DNA of 64,000 bases. It comes from Choristoneura fumiferana (lineage: Eukaryota > Arthropoda > Insecta > Lepidoptera > Tortricidae). Within the stretch, counting starts at the first letter, position 1. Every line of letters begins with the position of its first letter. A program made the position numbers and the translations under genes. The stretch lies in the NCBI RefSeq assembly GCF_025370935.1, contig NC_133481.1:9575038-9639037 (forward strand), given 5' to 3'. The notes beneath the pieces were generated by a model, which saw nothing but the letters and a program-made list of their open reading frames with translations, had not been told where the DNA came from and did no database searches. This document shows positions 34,920 to 45,901 of the stretch, piece after piece.

Positions 34920-36436
34920 ATGTGTAATATCAATGACATCAGTGAAGTAAACTTAAAAAAGTGGTCGGAATTTCTGGAAAAATCATTGCAAATAGACTGC
35001 ACGTTGTACCAATTGGTTTATGGGTCGGTTATGTTTATAATTTTCGTGGTTAGTCTCTTCGGTAACTCGCTGATCTGCTGCGTAATCTACTCAGACAAAT
35101 CTATGCACACGGCAACTAATTACTATTTGTTCAACTTAGCAGCATCGGATATAATGCTCACTTTCGCAATAACGATAGAAATTTTTCAGCATCTTATATA
35201 CCAGAACAGCCAGTTGATATGCCTGATACAGTGGTTCGCTGTGGCATGTTTATGGAATAATAGCATTTTGACTATAACTGCATTGTCAGTGGAGAGATAT
35301 GTGGCTATTTGGCACCCCCTACTGTTGAAGTCAACTCCAGTGTGGCAAAGAGTACTGAAGGTCATTAGTCTGCTGTGGTTACTGGCTATTATGGAAGCAC
35401 TGCCTGAGTTGCTGACAGTCAATCTAATAAGAACGAGTGAATCAGCAGTGTGTTTTACGATCCCTTCTCCTCTAGCCAGAATTCTAAACGGAGTGTTGGG
35501 AATTTTAACATTCGTATTACCGCTTATCATCATGGTATTTGTATACTCGATGATAATTTTTAAAGTGAACATCAAGCAGAAAAAGATTTCTAGCGACAAC
35601 GTTTTTAACCACCGTGATCCCAGAAGACGAGTTAACGGCCTCATGAGTAAGTACTTCCAATATTTTAGCAGTTTATACAGTCCTTTGTGCTACAGGCAAC
35701 TTATGACTTCTATGCACAGACACAGATTTAGATTTAAAGCAAGTTGGTCTGCTGGAAATTATCCCTGGTTTTTCTGTTCACGACCCGCAATACAGTTTTA
35801 TCAGGGCTTGACTTACTTGAGTATGTTTCTACTGTTTCCAGTAGCGATGACGGTATCATTTTTCGTATGCTGGACGCCCTTCTTCATGGCTAGAGTACTC
35901 TTGTGTATAGCAGACGACGAATATCTATCTTATCTAGCCGAGGTAAGTTTTTTTAAATACCTTACATTCGTTTCACGATTTCTAAGTACTAATTATTGCA
36001 AATTCAGTAAATATAACATTACCTACTCGTCACATTACCATAAATACATCTCAAGTTAGTTTTTATATATTTTAAATCTACGCTACGTGAAGTAGACAGA
36101 CAGACGTAGAGAGCTGGTCACTTTCCGAGTAGGCACCATCTCAAATTTTATATCACACATGAAATATTAATTCACACTGTTTACCTCTGTCTTAATATTT
36201 TCAGTGGTGGACTGTAGTATTCAAATTCATCAACATCAACAGCTGGTTCAGTGTCGTGTTGAATCCCATTTTATTCAGCCTTATGTCATCAAAATTTCAA
36301 AAATCTCTAAAGGTATTATTTAATTATATTTACTTACACCATACATACATGAAATACTTAACAGTTGTTTTGAAATGTTTATAATTCGTTTCAGCATTTC
36401 TGGAACTCTAAAATCAGAAGAACACCGTCAGTCTAA
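34920..36436 (+). CDS. GPCR copy E, neuromedin-U/pyrokinin-receptor-like, 4 exons
   Basis: Exons 34920-35646, 35842-35942, 36205-36312 and 36395-36436 give 325 aa in the array's shared phases. Landmarks are KSMHTATNYYLFNLAASD, SVERYVAIWHP, CFTIPSPLARI, TM6 C-W-T-P and TM7 NPILF. The N-terminus has N-L-K-K-W-S-E-F-L-E, the array motif. Intron 1 is 195 bases, a multiple of three, and has no in-frame stop, so unspliced RNA stays open from exon 1 through exon 2 (34920-36059). Retention would insert 65 residues into the third intracellular loop. Exon 1 lies between two inverted copies of the exon 2 region (34008-34438 and 35723-36153). The gene looks intact. The ligand is unknown. Confidence 0.87.
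35723..36153 (+). repeat. Inverted duplicate, sense arm B with GPCR E exon 2
   Basis: Sense partner of 34008-34438. It spans the end of intron 1, exon 2 and most of intron 2 of GPCR E. It is presumed to be the parental copy because it sits in a complete gene. Confidence 0.9.
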
Positions 36437-36641
36437 ACGAGGTTCTATGCTGAGTACCAATGCAAAAATATGCGAACAAGAGTCGGGTTTTCGCACCCAG
36501 GGTTCCTTACAGTCAAGAGTAAAAATATATTCCACAAAATCTCAAATTTAAACTGATTACTTACCTATTTGGGTTCTTGAAATACATCCACTGTAGTTAA
36601 ATTACCTACAAAGTATCAGTTCTATTAAAGCATATAGTAAC

Positions 36642-36858
36642 GGATTACTCACGTCTTAAATCGTGTTTAGCTCGACATGTTTCGGGCTATTTCATTCGCC
36701 ACTGCTCTACTCGCGCGATAGTCGCGCGAGCAGAGCGGTGGCGCGTAGTGCGCGGGTTGCGGCAGCCGCCACGCCGAGTCGTGTACTCCTATGAAGAAGT
36801 GCTACGAAATAGCCCGAAACATGTCGAGCTAAACTATATTTAAGACGTGAGTTATCCG
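36642..36858. mobile_element. MITE with ~50-bp inverted ends
   Basis: The left end holds ACTCACGTCTTAAATCG and GCTCGACATGTTTCGGGC. The right end mirrors them as GCCCGAAACATGTCGAGC and TTTAAGACGTGAGT. The interior is GC-rich with CTCGCGCGATAGTCGCGCGAG-like symmetry. A remnant of the same end occurs at about 4595-4620. Confidence 0.75.
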
Positions 36859-37082
36859 TTAGAATATCATTTAATATGAGTGAGTCCCACGGTAGTTTCG
36901 TGTTCAAAAAAGTATCAGCTATTTTTCTAAGACCGTCTCATGCTTGACTTGTTGTAATTATTTATTGAAATTTAGTATAATTATTTGTATTATCATAAGT
37001 TTGAGGTTGTATGATTAAATGTGGTAGAGATTAAAACGAAAGTAAAAATAATACGTTTCTTGTTTGAGGACCTTTTTTTATC

Positions 37083-37350
37083 AAATACTTAGCTGGAAAA
37101 GAGCATGCGGGTCACCTGATGGTAAGGGGTCACCGCCACCCATGGACACCTACAGCATAATTAGGACTGCGGGTGCGTTACCGACCTAAAGGGGAGGGGG
37201 ATAGAGGAGGGGGAAGGAGGAGGGGAGTAAAAGGGGGCACGGGAGTTAGGCCTCCGGATCTCCCACTCACCATACGAAACACAGTAGCAAAATTACTATT
37301 TCACGCCGGTATTCTGTGGGAGTGTGGTACTAAACCGGTCGAGCCGGCCC
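37083..37350 (+). repeat. Interspersed repeat shared with 42155-42375
   Basis: Contains GGGTCACCTGATGGTAAG, CACCGCCACCCATGGACACC and later CACCATACGAAACACAGTAG. These phrases reappear in order at 42155-42375. It is non-coding. The purine-rich GGGAGGGGGA stretch at about 37190-37230 makes open frames that I consider fortuitous. Confidence 0.55.
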
Positions 37351-37886
37351 ATTCATACTGCAGCCAGCAAGTGATTACAGTAAGGCCACATGTAAAACCT
37401 ACTTTAGTTTTTACTTTAATTATTTTTTTATTAGTTGTTGTAGCAGCATAGAATAATGCACATTATACTTAAATTTCAGCTATCTATCTATTACGGTATT
37501 TGAAATATAGTCCAGTATAGAAAGATGGACAGGACAGCGTAGCACTTCGAGCACGGAATCCTAAAAATTGTAGAACGGCTATTATAACTACTTCAACATA
37601 ATGGTATGCTTGCTATATTAACAAATGGAAAATAGATTACCTATATGATCCCCCCTGCAGCCAGATATTAATCCCATTATCTAGATACATACGAGTATAG
37701 ATATAGGTGTACTCTATTGAGCAAACACTTTACTAAAGCAATTTGCAGTAGTGCGAGGAAAAATTGAGCAGTTTGCGCATATTTCACTTGGGGGTTATAT
37801 ACAAGTGTTGTTTAAACGTTATAGAAATCATATTAGCAATTGTACAAATAAAATCGATTTCAAGTTTCATAATATAGTAAATATAA

Positions 37887-38606
37887 ATGTCCAACCTTAT
37901 GGAAACTTCTGAAGAATTCAGCTTAGAGATGTGGTCGAAATTTGTGGACTTCGCCGTAGTTGATGCACGCATGAAAATTGTACACGCTTTTATCACATGT
38001 TGTGTGATTATTATGAGCCTATCCGGAAACCTTCTTACTTGTATTGTAATTTACTACGACAAATCTATGCACACAGCAACCAATTGTTACCTATTTATTT
38101 TGGCCGTGTCAGATTTGATATAACCTTTACAATCTTTGTTGCCATCCACGAGCAACTTACCGAAAGTAAATACAAGCACTGTAAGATGCAATGGTTTGTA
38201 TCGATTAGTTTATAGAAATATAGTATATTAACGATGACAGCCTTATCAATTGAGAGATTTGTAGCGGTATACTACCCTCTGAGCTTGAAATCGACACCAG
38301 TGTCACGACGTACGCTAAGGGTAATGGTGATGATGTTGCTGGTAGCGATGCTGGAGACAGTCCCAGAGATGCTGACTGTGGATTTAATCACGACTCGACA
38401 CTCATCTGTATGCTTTACTCTTCCCACTCGCTTTGCGCGAACACTGAACGGCGTGCTGGCATTGTTGACGTTCTTTGTACCGCTCATTATAATGATTGCT
38501 GCCTATTCCATGATAATGTTAAAAGTGAATACCAAGCAGCAAAAGAACTTCAGAAATAATACTTTCAACTACAAAAGCCCTAGAGGAAGAGTCAATATGT
38601 TGATAA
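37887..38606 (+). pseudogene. GPCR copy F, exon 1 only, disabled
   Basis: It starts MSNLMETSEEFSLEMWSKFV, so it shares the array's N-terminal motif, and it carries KSMHTATN and LSGNLLTC. The frame shifts just after TM2 at about 38120 (SDLI then stop). In the shifted frame an in-frame TAG near 38214 replaces the LWNNS segment before TM3. From 38234 the frame is clean through SIERFVAVYYP and TM5 to a normal exon 1 donor at 38606. I found no exons 2-4 in the next 1.4 kb, where a repeat element sits instead. Two lesions and a lost 3' half make it a pseudogene. Confidence 0.88.
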
Positions 38607-38748
38607 GTAAGTAATTTATTAATTTATTTACAATTTACCTTATTTAACACCAATACATAATCATTATTTATTTGCCTCTGAAAAAAAAACTACTTTCTTC
38701 GTTTTAACTGGGCCTATATTTAATATACCTAGATTTATGATATAATTA

Positions 38749-39374
38749 TGTTCCGTAGCCATTACAGAAAAAATTTAGTAATATTTTTCTAAGGATTTCG
38801 AATTTTGTACGGAATATTCAAAAATTTAGATATATTTTATACCTTAGGCTGCTATTTACTCTTAAACTACTAATAATTCTCAAGAAAACTTAACCATAAT
38901 AGTTTTCCTTGTAAGTTTGATATACTTACTACCATCCTGAATTTTTTCAAATTTTTCCACTTACCGGTTTAGATTTTAGAGGGGGGGACGCTCGATTTTA
39001 ATGAAAATTTGAACTTTAAAGTTGAATATTTTGCAAACAAATCACTACATCGAAAAACCGGCCGAAACTCCATTTAGCAACCCCCTAATGGTTTTAAAAT
39101 ACCTATCCAACGATGCCCAACACCACAAGGTTAAATGAGAAAAAAAAACACCCCCACTTTTCGTCTACGGGAGAGGTACCCACACTAATTTTTTTTTTAA
39201 TTTTTTATTGTATTATTTTGTCGGCATAGTTTACATATATATTCGTGTAAAATTAAAGCTTTATAGCATTGATAGTCCCTGAGCAAAGCCGCGGACGGAC
39301 AGACAGACATACAGACATAGACATGGCGAAACTATAAGGGTTCCATTTTTGCCATTTTGGCTACGGAACCCTAA
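38749..39374. mobile_element. TTCCGTAGCC-ended element downstream of GPCR F
   Basis: It begins TTCCGTAGCC and ends GGCTACGGAACCCT, which form a short inverted pair. The right half contains a GGACAGACAGACATACAGAC stretch. A close relative occupies about 55920-56295, and smaller pieces lie near 22460, 44250-44360 and 51930-51990. It is non-coding. It lies where the 3' exons of GPCR F would be expected. Confidence 0.6.
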
Positions 39375-40042
39375 AAAAGGTGTATTTGATTGTGCTTTGC
39401 TCAATAGTAGCACGCTTTCGTGCTAATAACGAGCATGTGTAACAGTAGCTTTACAAAACAATATTCATAATGTTTATTGACACTAAGGATTACAACTACC
39501 TTTTAATAGAACCAGTGAATAATGGAATTCATCCAAGTCTTAACTTGGATCGTAAATAAGCGCCGGCGCCACAATAGCCTACCCTTTGTATTACGAGTCC
39601 ATACATCTCTTCTATAACGAAGCTACAGGAAAGTGATCCGTATTGCCAATTTATGCAGGTCTGTTATTACAAAATCGAAACTGCAAAAAAAAATGCAATA
39701 AAAAATCAAAACGACCGTAAACATTTTACTAATCCGCCTTAAAAGACTTAAAAACAACAATGGCTATCTATATAGAATACCGGTAATACCGGCAGTCCCA
39801 CACCCTTTTGTTTACATTTCAAAGAAATGCATTCGCTCTAAATAGTATTTTTTTAAACTACCCATAAAAGAACTTAATTATCAGGTAGATGATTTTTTAG
39901 CTCGAACATTTTTATTCCTTACTTCGGATCTAACCTTCATCCAGTGTGGTTGGGTGGTGAATTCGTGATTTAGTGGCCTTGAGATTTTTGTAAGAATAAA
40001 GTGTATTAGAAACATCGTTAACTGGAATTACAGTTTTTAACT

Positions 40043-43000
40043 ATGGAGCACAGTGAAAAACCTATTAGCGATCCTCATATCACTAGTTGTCTAGAGATAG
40101 AAGAAAAGGTAGTGTTATTTCGATATTTTTAAAGCTTTGACATTAAGTAGGTCTAATGTTAAAGTTAAGGATACCAACTATTTGTTGTCAAGTCGAGTCA
40201 ATAATTGTTAGAAATCTAAGACAGTTAATGTAACCTTTCTTTGTGTGTAACGATTAATGCGATAAATAATATATGCAGATTTTTCTGGGTACTTATGTAA
40301 CCGTGTAACTATAAGTAGTAACTATAGTAATCGTGGCAACAAGACAAAAATATGTCGACGCATATCAGATTCACACATTTAGAATCACAATCGTTTTCAC
40401 CGTTTCTTTCTGTCACACGATATAAAACAAAAGGGTACAAAGAGATGTTGAATGTGACCGCGAACGTCAGCGCGTTAGACAATACAGACTCAGGTTGGAA
40501 CTTTTGTGCTACTAATGTCATATTGAGATCCCAAATCTGAGGCCGTATTGCCTAACGTTTCTGACGCTTGTGATCGCAATGAAATGACAGTTTTTGTATG
40601 CGAAATCTGTCATTTGAATGCGATCGCGAGCGTCAGAAACGTTAGACAATACGGCCTCTGATTTAGTCCGATGACTTCTACAGGAAGTAAAGACACGTGT
40701 CAAACGAATGTCAAAGACTCCAAACAAATGCATCTGTGAAATAAATCATAGTGTAGTTCCACCCGGGTACCTACGTCATTCAGTTTTCTCGACTTTACCT
40801 ATTTTGTTTATGGTTTATGATGTTGACTTTTCTTTAAATTCGTTTCGCAGCGGATAGAAGCGGAGAAAGCAGCAGTGGTACAAGTGATACAGCAGATTAA
40901 CACCCTAGTGGAACAAACCACGGAAAGAGGCAAGTTCAATTAGAAATCATACTTCTAACCATAACCCACCAGGGAAGTAACTGCGTCTGTGACAAAAGTT
41001 TCTATTTATTTACACGATCTTTACTAACACAGTAATATTTTTTTGTTTAAAATTTCATTGTTAATTCAAGCTTTTATGCTAACTGTACGCTTCACTGTAC
41101 TTGCATTGTTATCCAAGCTACGTTTCATTAACCGCTTAGGAGGTGTATCTATATCTGTGAGGAGTACCATCCTGCGGAGAAGATCCATGACAGACAATCA
41201 GAATTTCACTGCCTAATTATTGTACTGTCACCAGATTTACATAAGTAACCTATACCAAATTACAGCTCAATCGGGTACCACGAACTGTAGAATTCGTTTA
41301 TCGCTATCCCGCTCGAGTTATGCAATTAGTGGTACAGTGGCATGTTGATTAGGGCCTTTACTAAACCCTTACAGTCTGTGTTTGTATCACGCTGTATAAG
41401 ATAGATAGGATTAATTGTCTGAAATGCGTGATGTAATTGATAAAATATGATCTTATGTTCAACAGACGAAAAGATTATTCGTGAAACTAAGATCCTCGGA
41501 CAAGAGCTCGCCCGCGAGGAAATTTTTTTACACGTATGTGCAGCAATGGAGACCATCTTTACGGAACAATCAAGAGAAGAGATTAAGCAAATAGAGCAAC
41601 TTTATGTAAGTTTAACATTTGTTTCTACTCGTGTGTTTGCAATATTGTAGCCGTGGCCACTCACGCTACTATAAATATCTGTGTAGGAAGGGCCATGCTT
41701 GCTTCTACATCCTTAACCTTAAGTAAACATAGCACAAAGACAAAGTTTGATACTAATGCGCTAAGAAAGGTACCTACTATACGGGATGTGCACAACATCC
41801 TTACTATACGTGTTCAAGCTTCATCTGTACCATTATTACATTGGGACATGCACACTAACCATACGTTCCTCTAATAGCAGTACCTACCTACATACTGCTA
41901 TTTATTTTTCAAATAAGCGTTAATAAACTGTTAAGTGTAGGTTATTCCGTCCCGTACCTAACTCAGGGGACATCAATGATATACTTTCTTAGAAAAATGT
42001 TTGCAATGTAGGTATACTTACGAGTATTAGCTTGCTTAAGATAAGCTATGAAGAATCATACTTTTAAACGTACCTAACTCGGGAGACATTACTATGGCAA
42101 CCACCTGTCCTAAAAAGTTGGTTGACCCATTAAATCGAGTGAGGAAAGAAAGTTTTTTTTTATTCGACTGGATGGCAAACGAGCAAGTGGGTCTCCTGAT
42201 TGTAAGAGATCACCACCGCCCATAAACATCTGCAACACCAGGGGTATTGCAGATGCGTTGCCAACCTAGAGGCCTAAGATGGAATTCCTCAAGTGCCAGT
42301 AATTTTACCGGCTGTCTTACTCTCCACGCCGAAACACAACAGTGCAAGCATACTGCTGCTTCACGGTAGGAATAGCGAGCAAAGTAAAGTAAAGAAATAA
42401 AAGCGGAAAAGGAATGGCTAAAACTAGTTTTTATCAGTTTTTTATATTTAATAAGAGTTTCAATTAAGTTGTGAATCTTATTTTCTGTCCGTATTTTTAA
42501 TTCAGTAAATGTCCTAATTGTTTATGTATTTTCATTTTTGAGTTTTTTTGTTGTTGTTGGTAATTGTTATTCCTTAATTTTGTTGTGTTTGCGTGTCTTT
42601 GTGAATGTGAATAAATGTCTATAAAGTTTCTTTCTTTCTTTCTTTTAATGTGTACAGAATTTCTAGGTGTGTATTTTGTATTATTTTAGCAAATGTTAAC
42701 TGAGAAACTACCATACAAGCAAAATTTGGACCGTATACTGGAATATAAACGTATGGAAAATAAAGCTATACTACATGCCGACCCTATATTCGTAAGTTAA
42801 TGTGCTCGTAATATACCTACAGGATGATTTGTTATTGAATACATTTCCTTTAAGGGAACTTAGAAGGTACCACTCCTTTGCGCAACAAAAAGATCACCAA
42901 TCAGAAAATTATTCGTTTCTGAGATTTTTGCGATTTTATATTTTCCCAAAATATATCATATCATATCATAAATATATCATATATATCATGGGACACTTGA

Positions 43001-43283
43001 CAGCAATTGACCTAGTCCCAAACTAAGCAAAGCTTGTACTATGGATACTAGGCAACGGATAAACATACTTATAAAGATAAATACATATTAAACATTTACA
43101 ATTCCTGACTTATTATTTATTCGCAGGACAAAAGTATTTCTGCTGTATCAGCAATGTCTTTATGTAAATAAATTATTATGATATATTAATTTCTTATTAC
43201 AGGCGTTAATTCAAGAAGAGGCACGTCTCAAACGACAGTTGGAAGAATTAGGTATCCACGTACCACCACCGAACGACCCTTAA
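40043..43283 (+). CDS. Unrecognised 155-aa charged coiled-coil protein, 5 exons
   Basis: I do not recognise this gene. Exons 40043-40108, 40851-40929, 41466-41605, 42690-42791 and 43203-43283 join without frame conflict to 155 aa. The start is the first ATG of the frame, after ttaact. The product is rich in Glu, Lys, Gln and Leu and has heptad-like runs: RIEAEKAAVVQVIQQINTLV, the ILGQELAREEIFLHVCAAME region, and EEARLKRQLEELGIHVPPP near the end. It therefore probably forms coiled-coil helices and acts through protein contacts. No signal peptide or membrane segment is seen. Intron 2 appears to begin with GC (AG|GCAAGT), a recognised minor donor type. Five cleanly phased exons with good acceptors make a real gene likely. 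Confidence 0.75.
40541..40664. mobile_element. 124-bp palindromic MITE in intron 1 of the 155-aa gene
   Basis: The left end GAGGCCGTATTGCCTAACG and the right end CGTTAGACAATACGGCCTC are inverse. Inside, GTTTCTGACGCT pairs with AGCGTCAGAAAC and AAATGACAG with CTGTCATTT. Related cores occur at 12555-12690, at 40380-40535 and at 59000-59155. Confidence 0.75.
42155..42375 (+). repeat. Interspersed repeat, second copy
   Basis: Contains GAGCAAGTGGGTCTCCTGAT, GATCACCACCGCCCATAAAC and CCACGCCGAAACACAAC, in the same order as the copy at 37083-37350. It lies in intron 3 of the 155-aa gene. A CTTT microsatellite follows at about 42635-42655. Confidence 0.55.
42985..43095 (-). repeat. SINE tail fragment, minus orientation
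   Basis: Reverse complement of the 3' part of the SINE at 7165-7390, with CCCAAACTAAGCAAAGCTTG and GCAACGGATAAACATACTTA. The tRNA-like head is absent. Confidence 0.65.
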
Positions 43284-43689
43284 CTAGAGCAATATTTGCA
43301 CAACATCGCTGTTAGGATAATGAAAGAATGACAACTTAAAGAAAATTCACGCTGTATATATGATTTCGATAGAAATATTAAGTTTAAGTTAGTGTCGTAA
43401 CGTAATTTGTATATTATATTAGGTATACGAGTACCTAGGTAAAAACAACAAAAATAAGTCTTTCTGTGGCTAGTTTAAAACCCTGTTCACATAGTGCGGG
43501 ATAAAATGTTTCTACATATTTAAATTCTATAAATTCTTAATTTTGGATCTATGCCTCCATCAAGCTAAAGGCTTGCGGAATCTTGTCTATTTTTTCAGAG
43601 AGTGACATTATATTCATATCAGTGCACTAGGAGTCTTATTTTTCTCAGGGTTTTCATTTAACCAGTCTCCAACACCACGTGTTTTCTCT

Positions 43690-43920
43690 CTACTGAGCGC
43701 CGCAATGTACCATCAGCCAAATGAGTGGTCTACCAATTTTGAAACAAGTTCCTATCAAATGAATATGTCGCTAAAGTCGAACTTTCAAGTTAACAGACAG
43801 GTCTGTTGGCATTAGTGTTTTATGACATAATATGCAAACGATTATCAATTTTAGGGTGGTAGACCACATATTTAGCTGATGGTACCATGTACCATCGCGA
43901 AGCCGCTGTTTACAATTTAG
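43690..43920. mobile_element. MITE with inverted ends, 3' of the 155-aa gene
   Basis: TGTACCATCAGCCAAATGAG and GTGGTCTACC on the left are mirrored by GGTAGACCAC and TAGCTGATGGTAC on the right. It is non-coding. Confidence 0.6.
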
Positions 43921-44224
43921 CCCAGTTATATGTACATACTCAAAGTAAAGTAAATGTTGTCATTAATAACCCAGAATAGCATTACACGGTCAAATTACGA
44001 GCAGTGGCATGTGGCGCAACAATCCCTGTTCGCAACTGTACAGTAGAAGAAACTGAATCAAAAAACACCAAAAAACTCCAAAAAACCAATCATAATTTGA
44101 TTGCTAGCGACATCTCTTGTCTGGGTGAGCGGTTAGTTCCGAAAGAATGTGACGTATATCAAACTTTCAAGGAAAACTATAACGACTAAGTTTGCTTGAG
44201 AATTATTAGTAGTTTATGAGTAAA

Positions 44225-45716
44225 TAGACAGCCTAAGGTATAAAATATACCTAAACTTGGAAGATTCCGTATAAAATACGAAATCCTCAGAAAAATATTA
44301 CTAATTTTTTTCGTAATGCCTACGGAACCCTATTTTGGGCGTGTCCGACACGCTCTTGGCCGGTTTTAAATATTCAATCATCAATAGAATTCGCAAATTT
44401 AACTAGTGAATTGGACGGAACATATTAAGACAAACATTCTAACCTTCTTTTGCGAAATATGTATGAATTAAAAATATTTTAGTTTCGTATTCGTAAATAC
44501 TTTAAAAAATAGTCATAAATTAAGATTCTTACACTGTTTTATTGCGCATAATTAACTATCTCAATTCTTCATTATGTTTTAATTAACAAGTAAGAGTTAA
44601 GCCACTAGTTTCTTAGATGATTTAACTTCATGTGACCTGTTGAACTATAAAAGTTAAAGTTAATAGAAATAAAATATAACACGGTTATAAGTGCCTACCT
44701 AAAATCAAGATGTTCTACCTATATCAGCCAGTCAGTAGTACTGAATAACCCCTTTTTATTCCCCAGCTCGCGAAAATGTAGAAAAAACCTTTGTTAACTA
44801 ACTAGTGCACTAGTGCATTTCTGTGGCACTCAAGGAAAAAAATTGCTAAATTTCTAATCCATTTTTTTAACTTGTCTGTTAGTCTCTAAAAAAAAACTCT
44901 TTATTAAAAATTTCCAAAATTCTCTGCTTAGTGTAAATACCTTAATTAATTATTCACATTCTTGATATTCTTTTAAATAGTAAGAGTTAGGCCATAGGCC
45001 ACTAGTTTCTTGGAAAAAATAACTTAATTTGACCTGATGAATATTCCCTTAAAGTTAAAGGAAATCAAAGATAAACGTTTATCTAATATCATTTCATATT
45101 TTACTTTTCAATTGAGTGAACTTAGAATAACGAATGATTAAGCACTTATTTAGATTATAGAATTAGTGAAAATGTTGCATTATATTTCCTCTCAATATTG
45201 TGCAAGTAACAATAGCCACGCCTACAAGTTGGATTATTTTGTAAATAATAAAGTAGGTAACAAATTTTACAAAATTTTAAACGTAGGTACTTATCTATAA
45301 GTATAACTATAATATTCATATAAGTTTTTAAGATAAAGACTAAGACTAAGATAAAGTTATAGGTAACTAATGTACCTACTTATTGCACGAAGTTACTCGT
45401 GGAATGTAATTACCTTAAGTGCGAAAATTTTTCGAATCTTCAGTTAGGTAGGTATTACCTACCAAATATTAAATTTAAACAAGAAACGAATTGTTTAATA
45501 ACTACAATATTATTAAACACGACATTCTTTTCTTGAATGTTAACCTTTAGGTCTACCTAAGTAATATGTTACACCAAACACTAGGAACCTAACAAATGAC
45601 CACCGGATTGTAGATATTTTACACTTCTAAAAGCTTTGACGGCATATTTAAAAATTCACATGTTGGTTCTCTTCACATGCATTTCACCATACCTACCTAC
45701 TTACAATTACAAACAA
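44225..45716. other. AT-rich intergenic region
   Basis: After a TACGGAACCCT-type repeat piece at 44225-44360 the sequence is very AT-rich with no supportable exon. A local duplication is visible: TAAGAGTTAAGCCACTAGTTTCTTAG-like sequence near 44590 recurs near 44980, with similar flanks. Confidence 0.5.
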
Positions 45717-45898
45717 TTACTTTGCTCACACGTGACCTTATGATAGCTATGTCTATGCAACAAATGTGTGTTCATGCCTCCTTCACCTCCACACTGTAAG
45801 AACACACACAAATCACACAATTATTACCACCGCCACACTACACTGAGAGAGAGATTATTGATATGGACCTCCGCAAAGTAACACCTGATTCAATAAAT
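45717..45898 (+). repeat. Penelope-linked repeat abutting the P450 3' end
   Basis: Shares TTATGATAGC and GGACCTCCGCAAAGTAAC with the inverse block at 4778-4875, which adjoins a Penelope-like GIY-YIG remnant. It ends CTGATTCAATAAATAA, three bases from the P450 stop codon, so the P450 3' UTR would consist of this repeat. Confidence 0.5.
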
Positions 45899-45901
45899 AA
45901 G

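Noticed and set aside
34920..36059. Single-exon 379-aa receptor gene
   Set aside because: The long open frame runs through an intron with good splice sites. The spliced model matches the exon plan of the other copies and adds the missing TM7.
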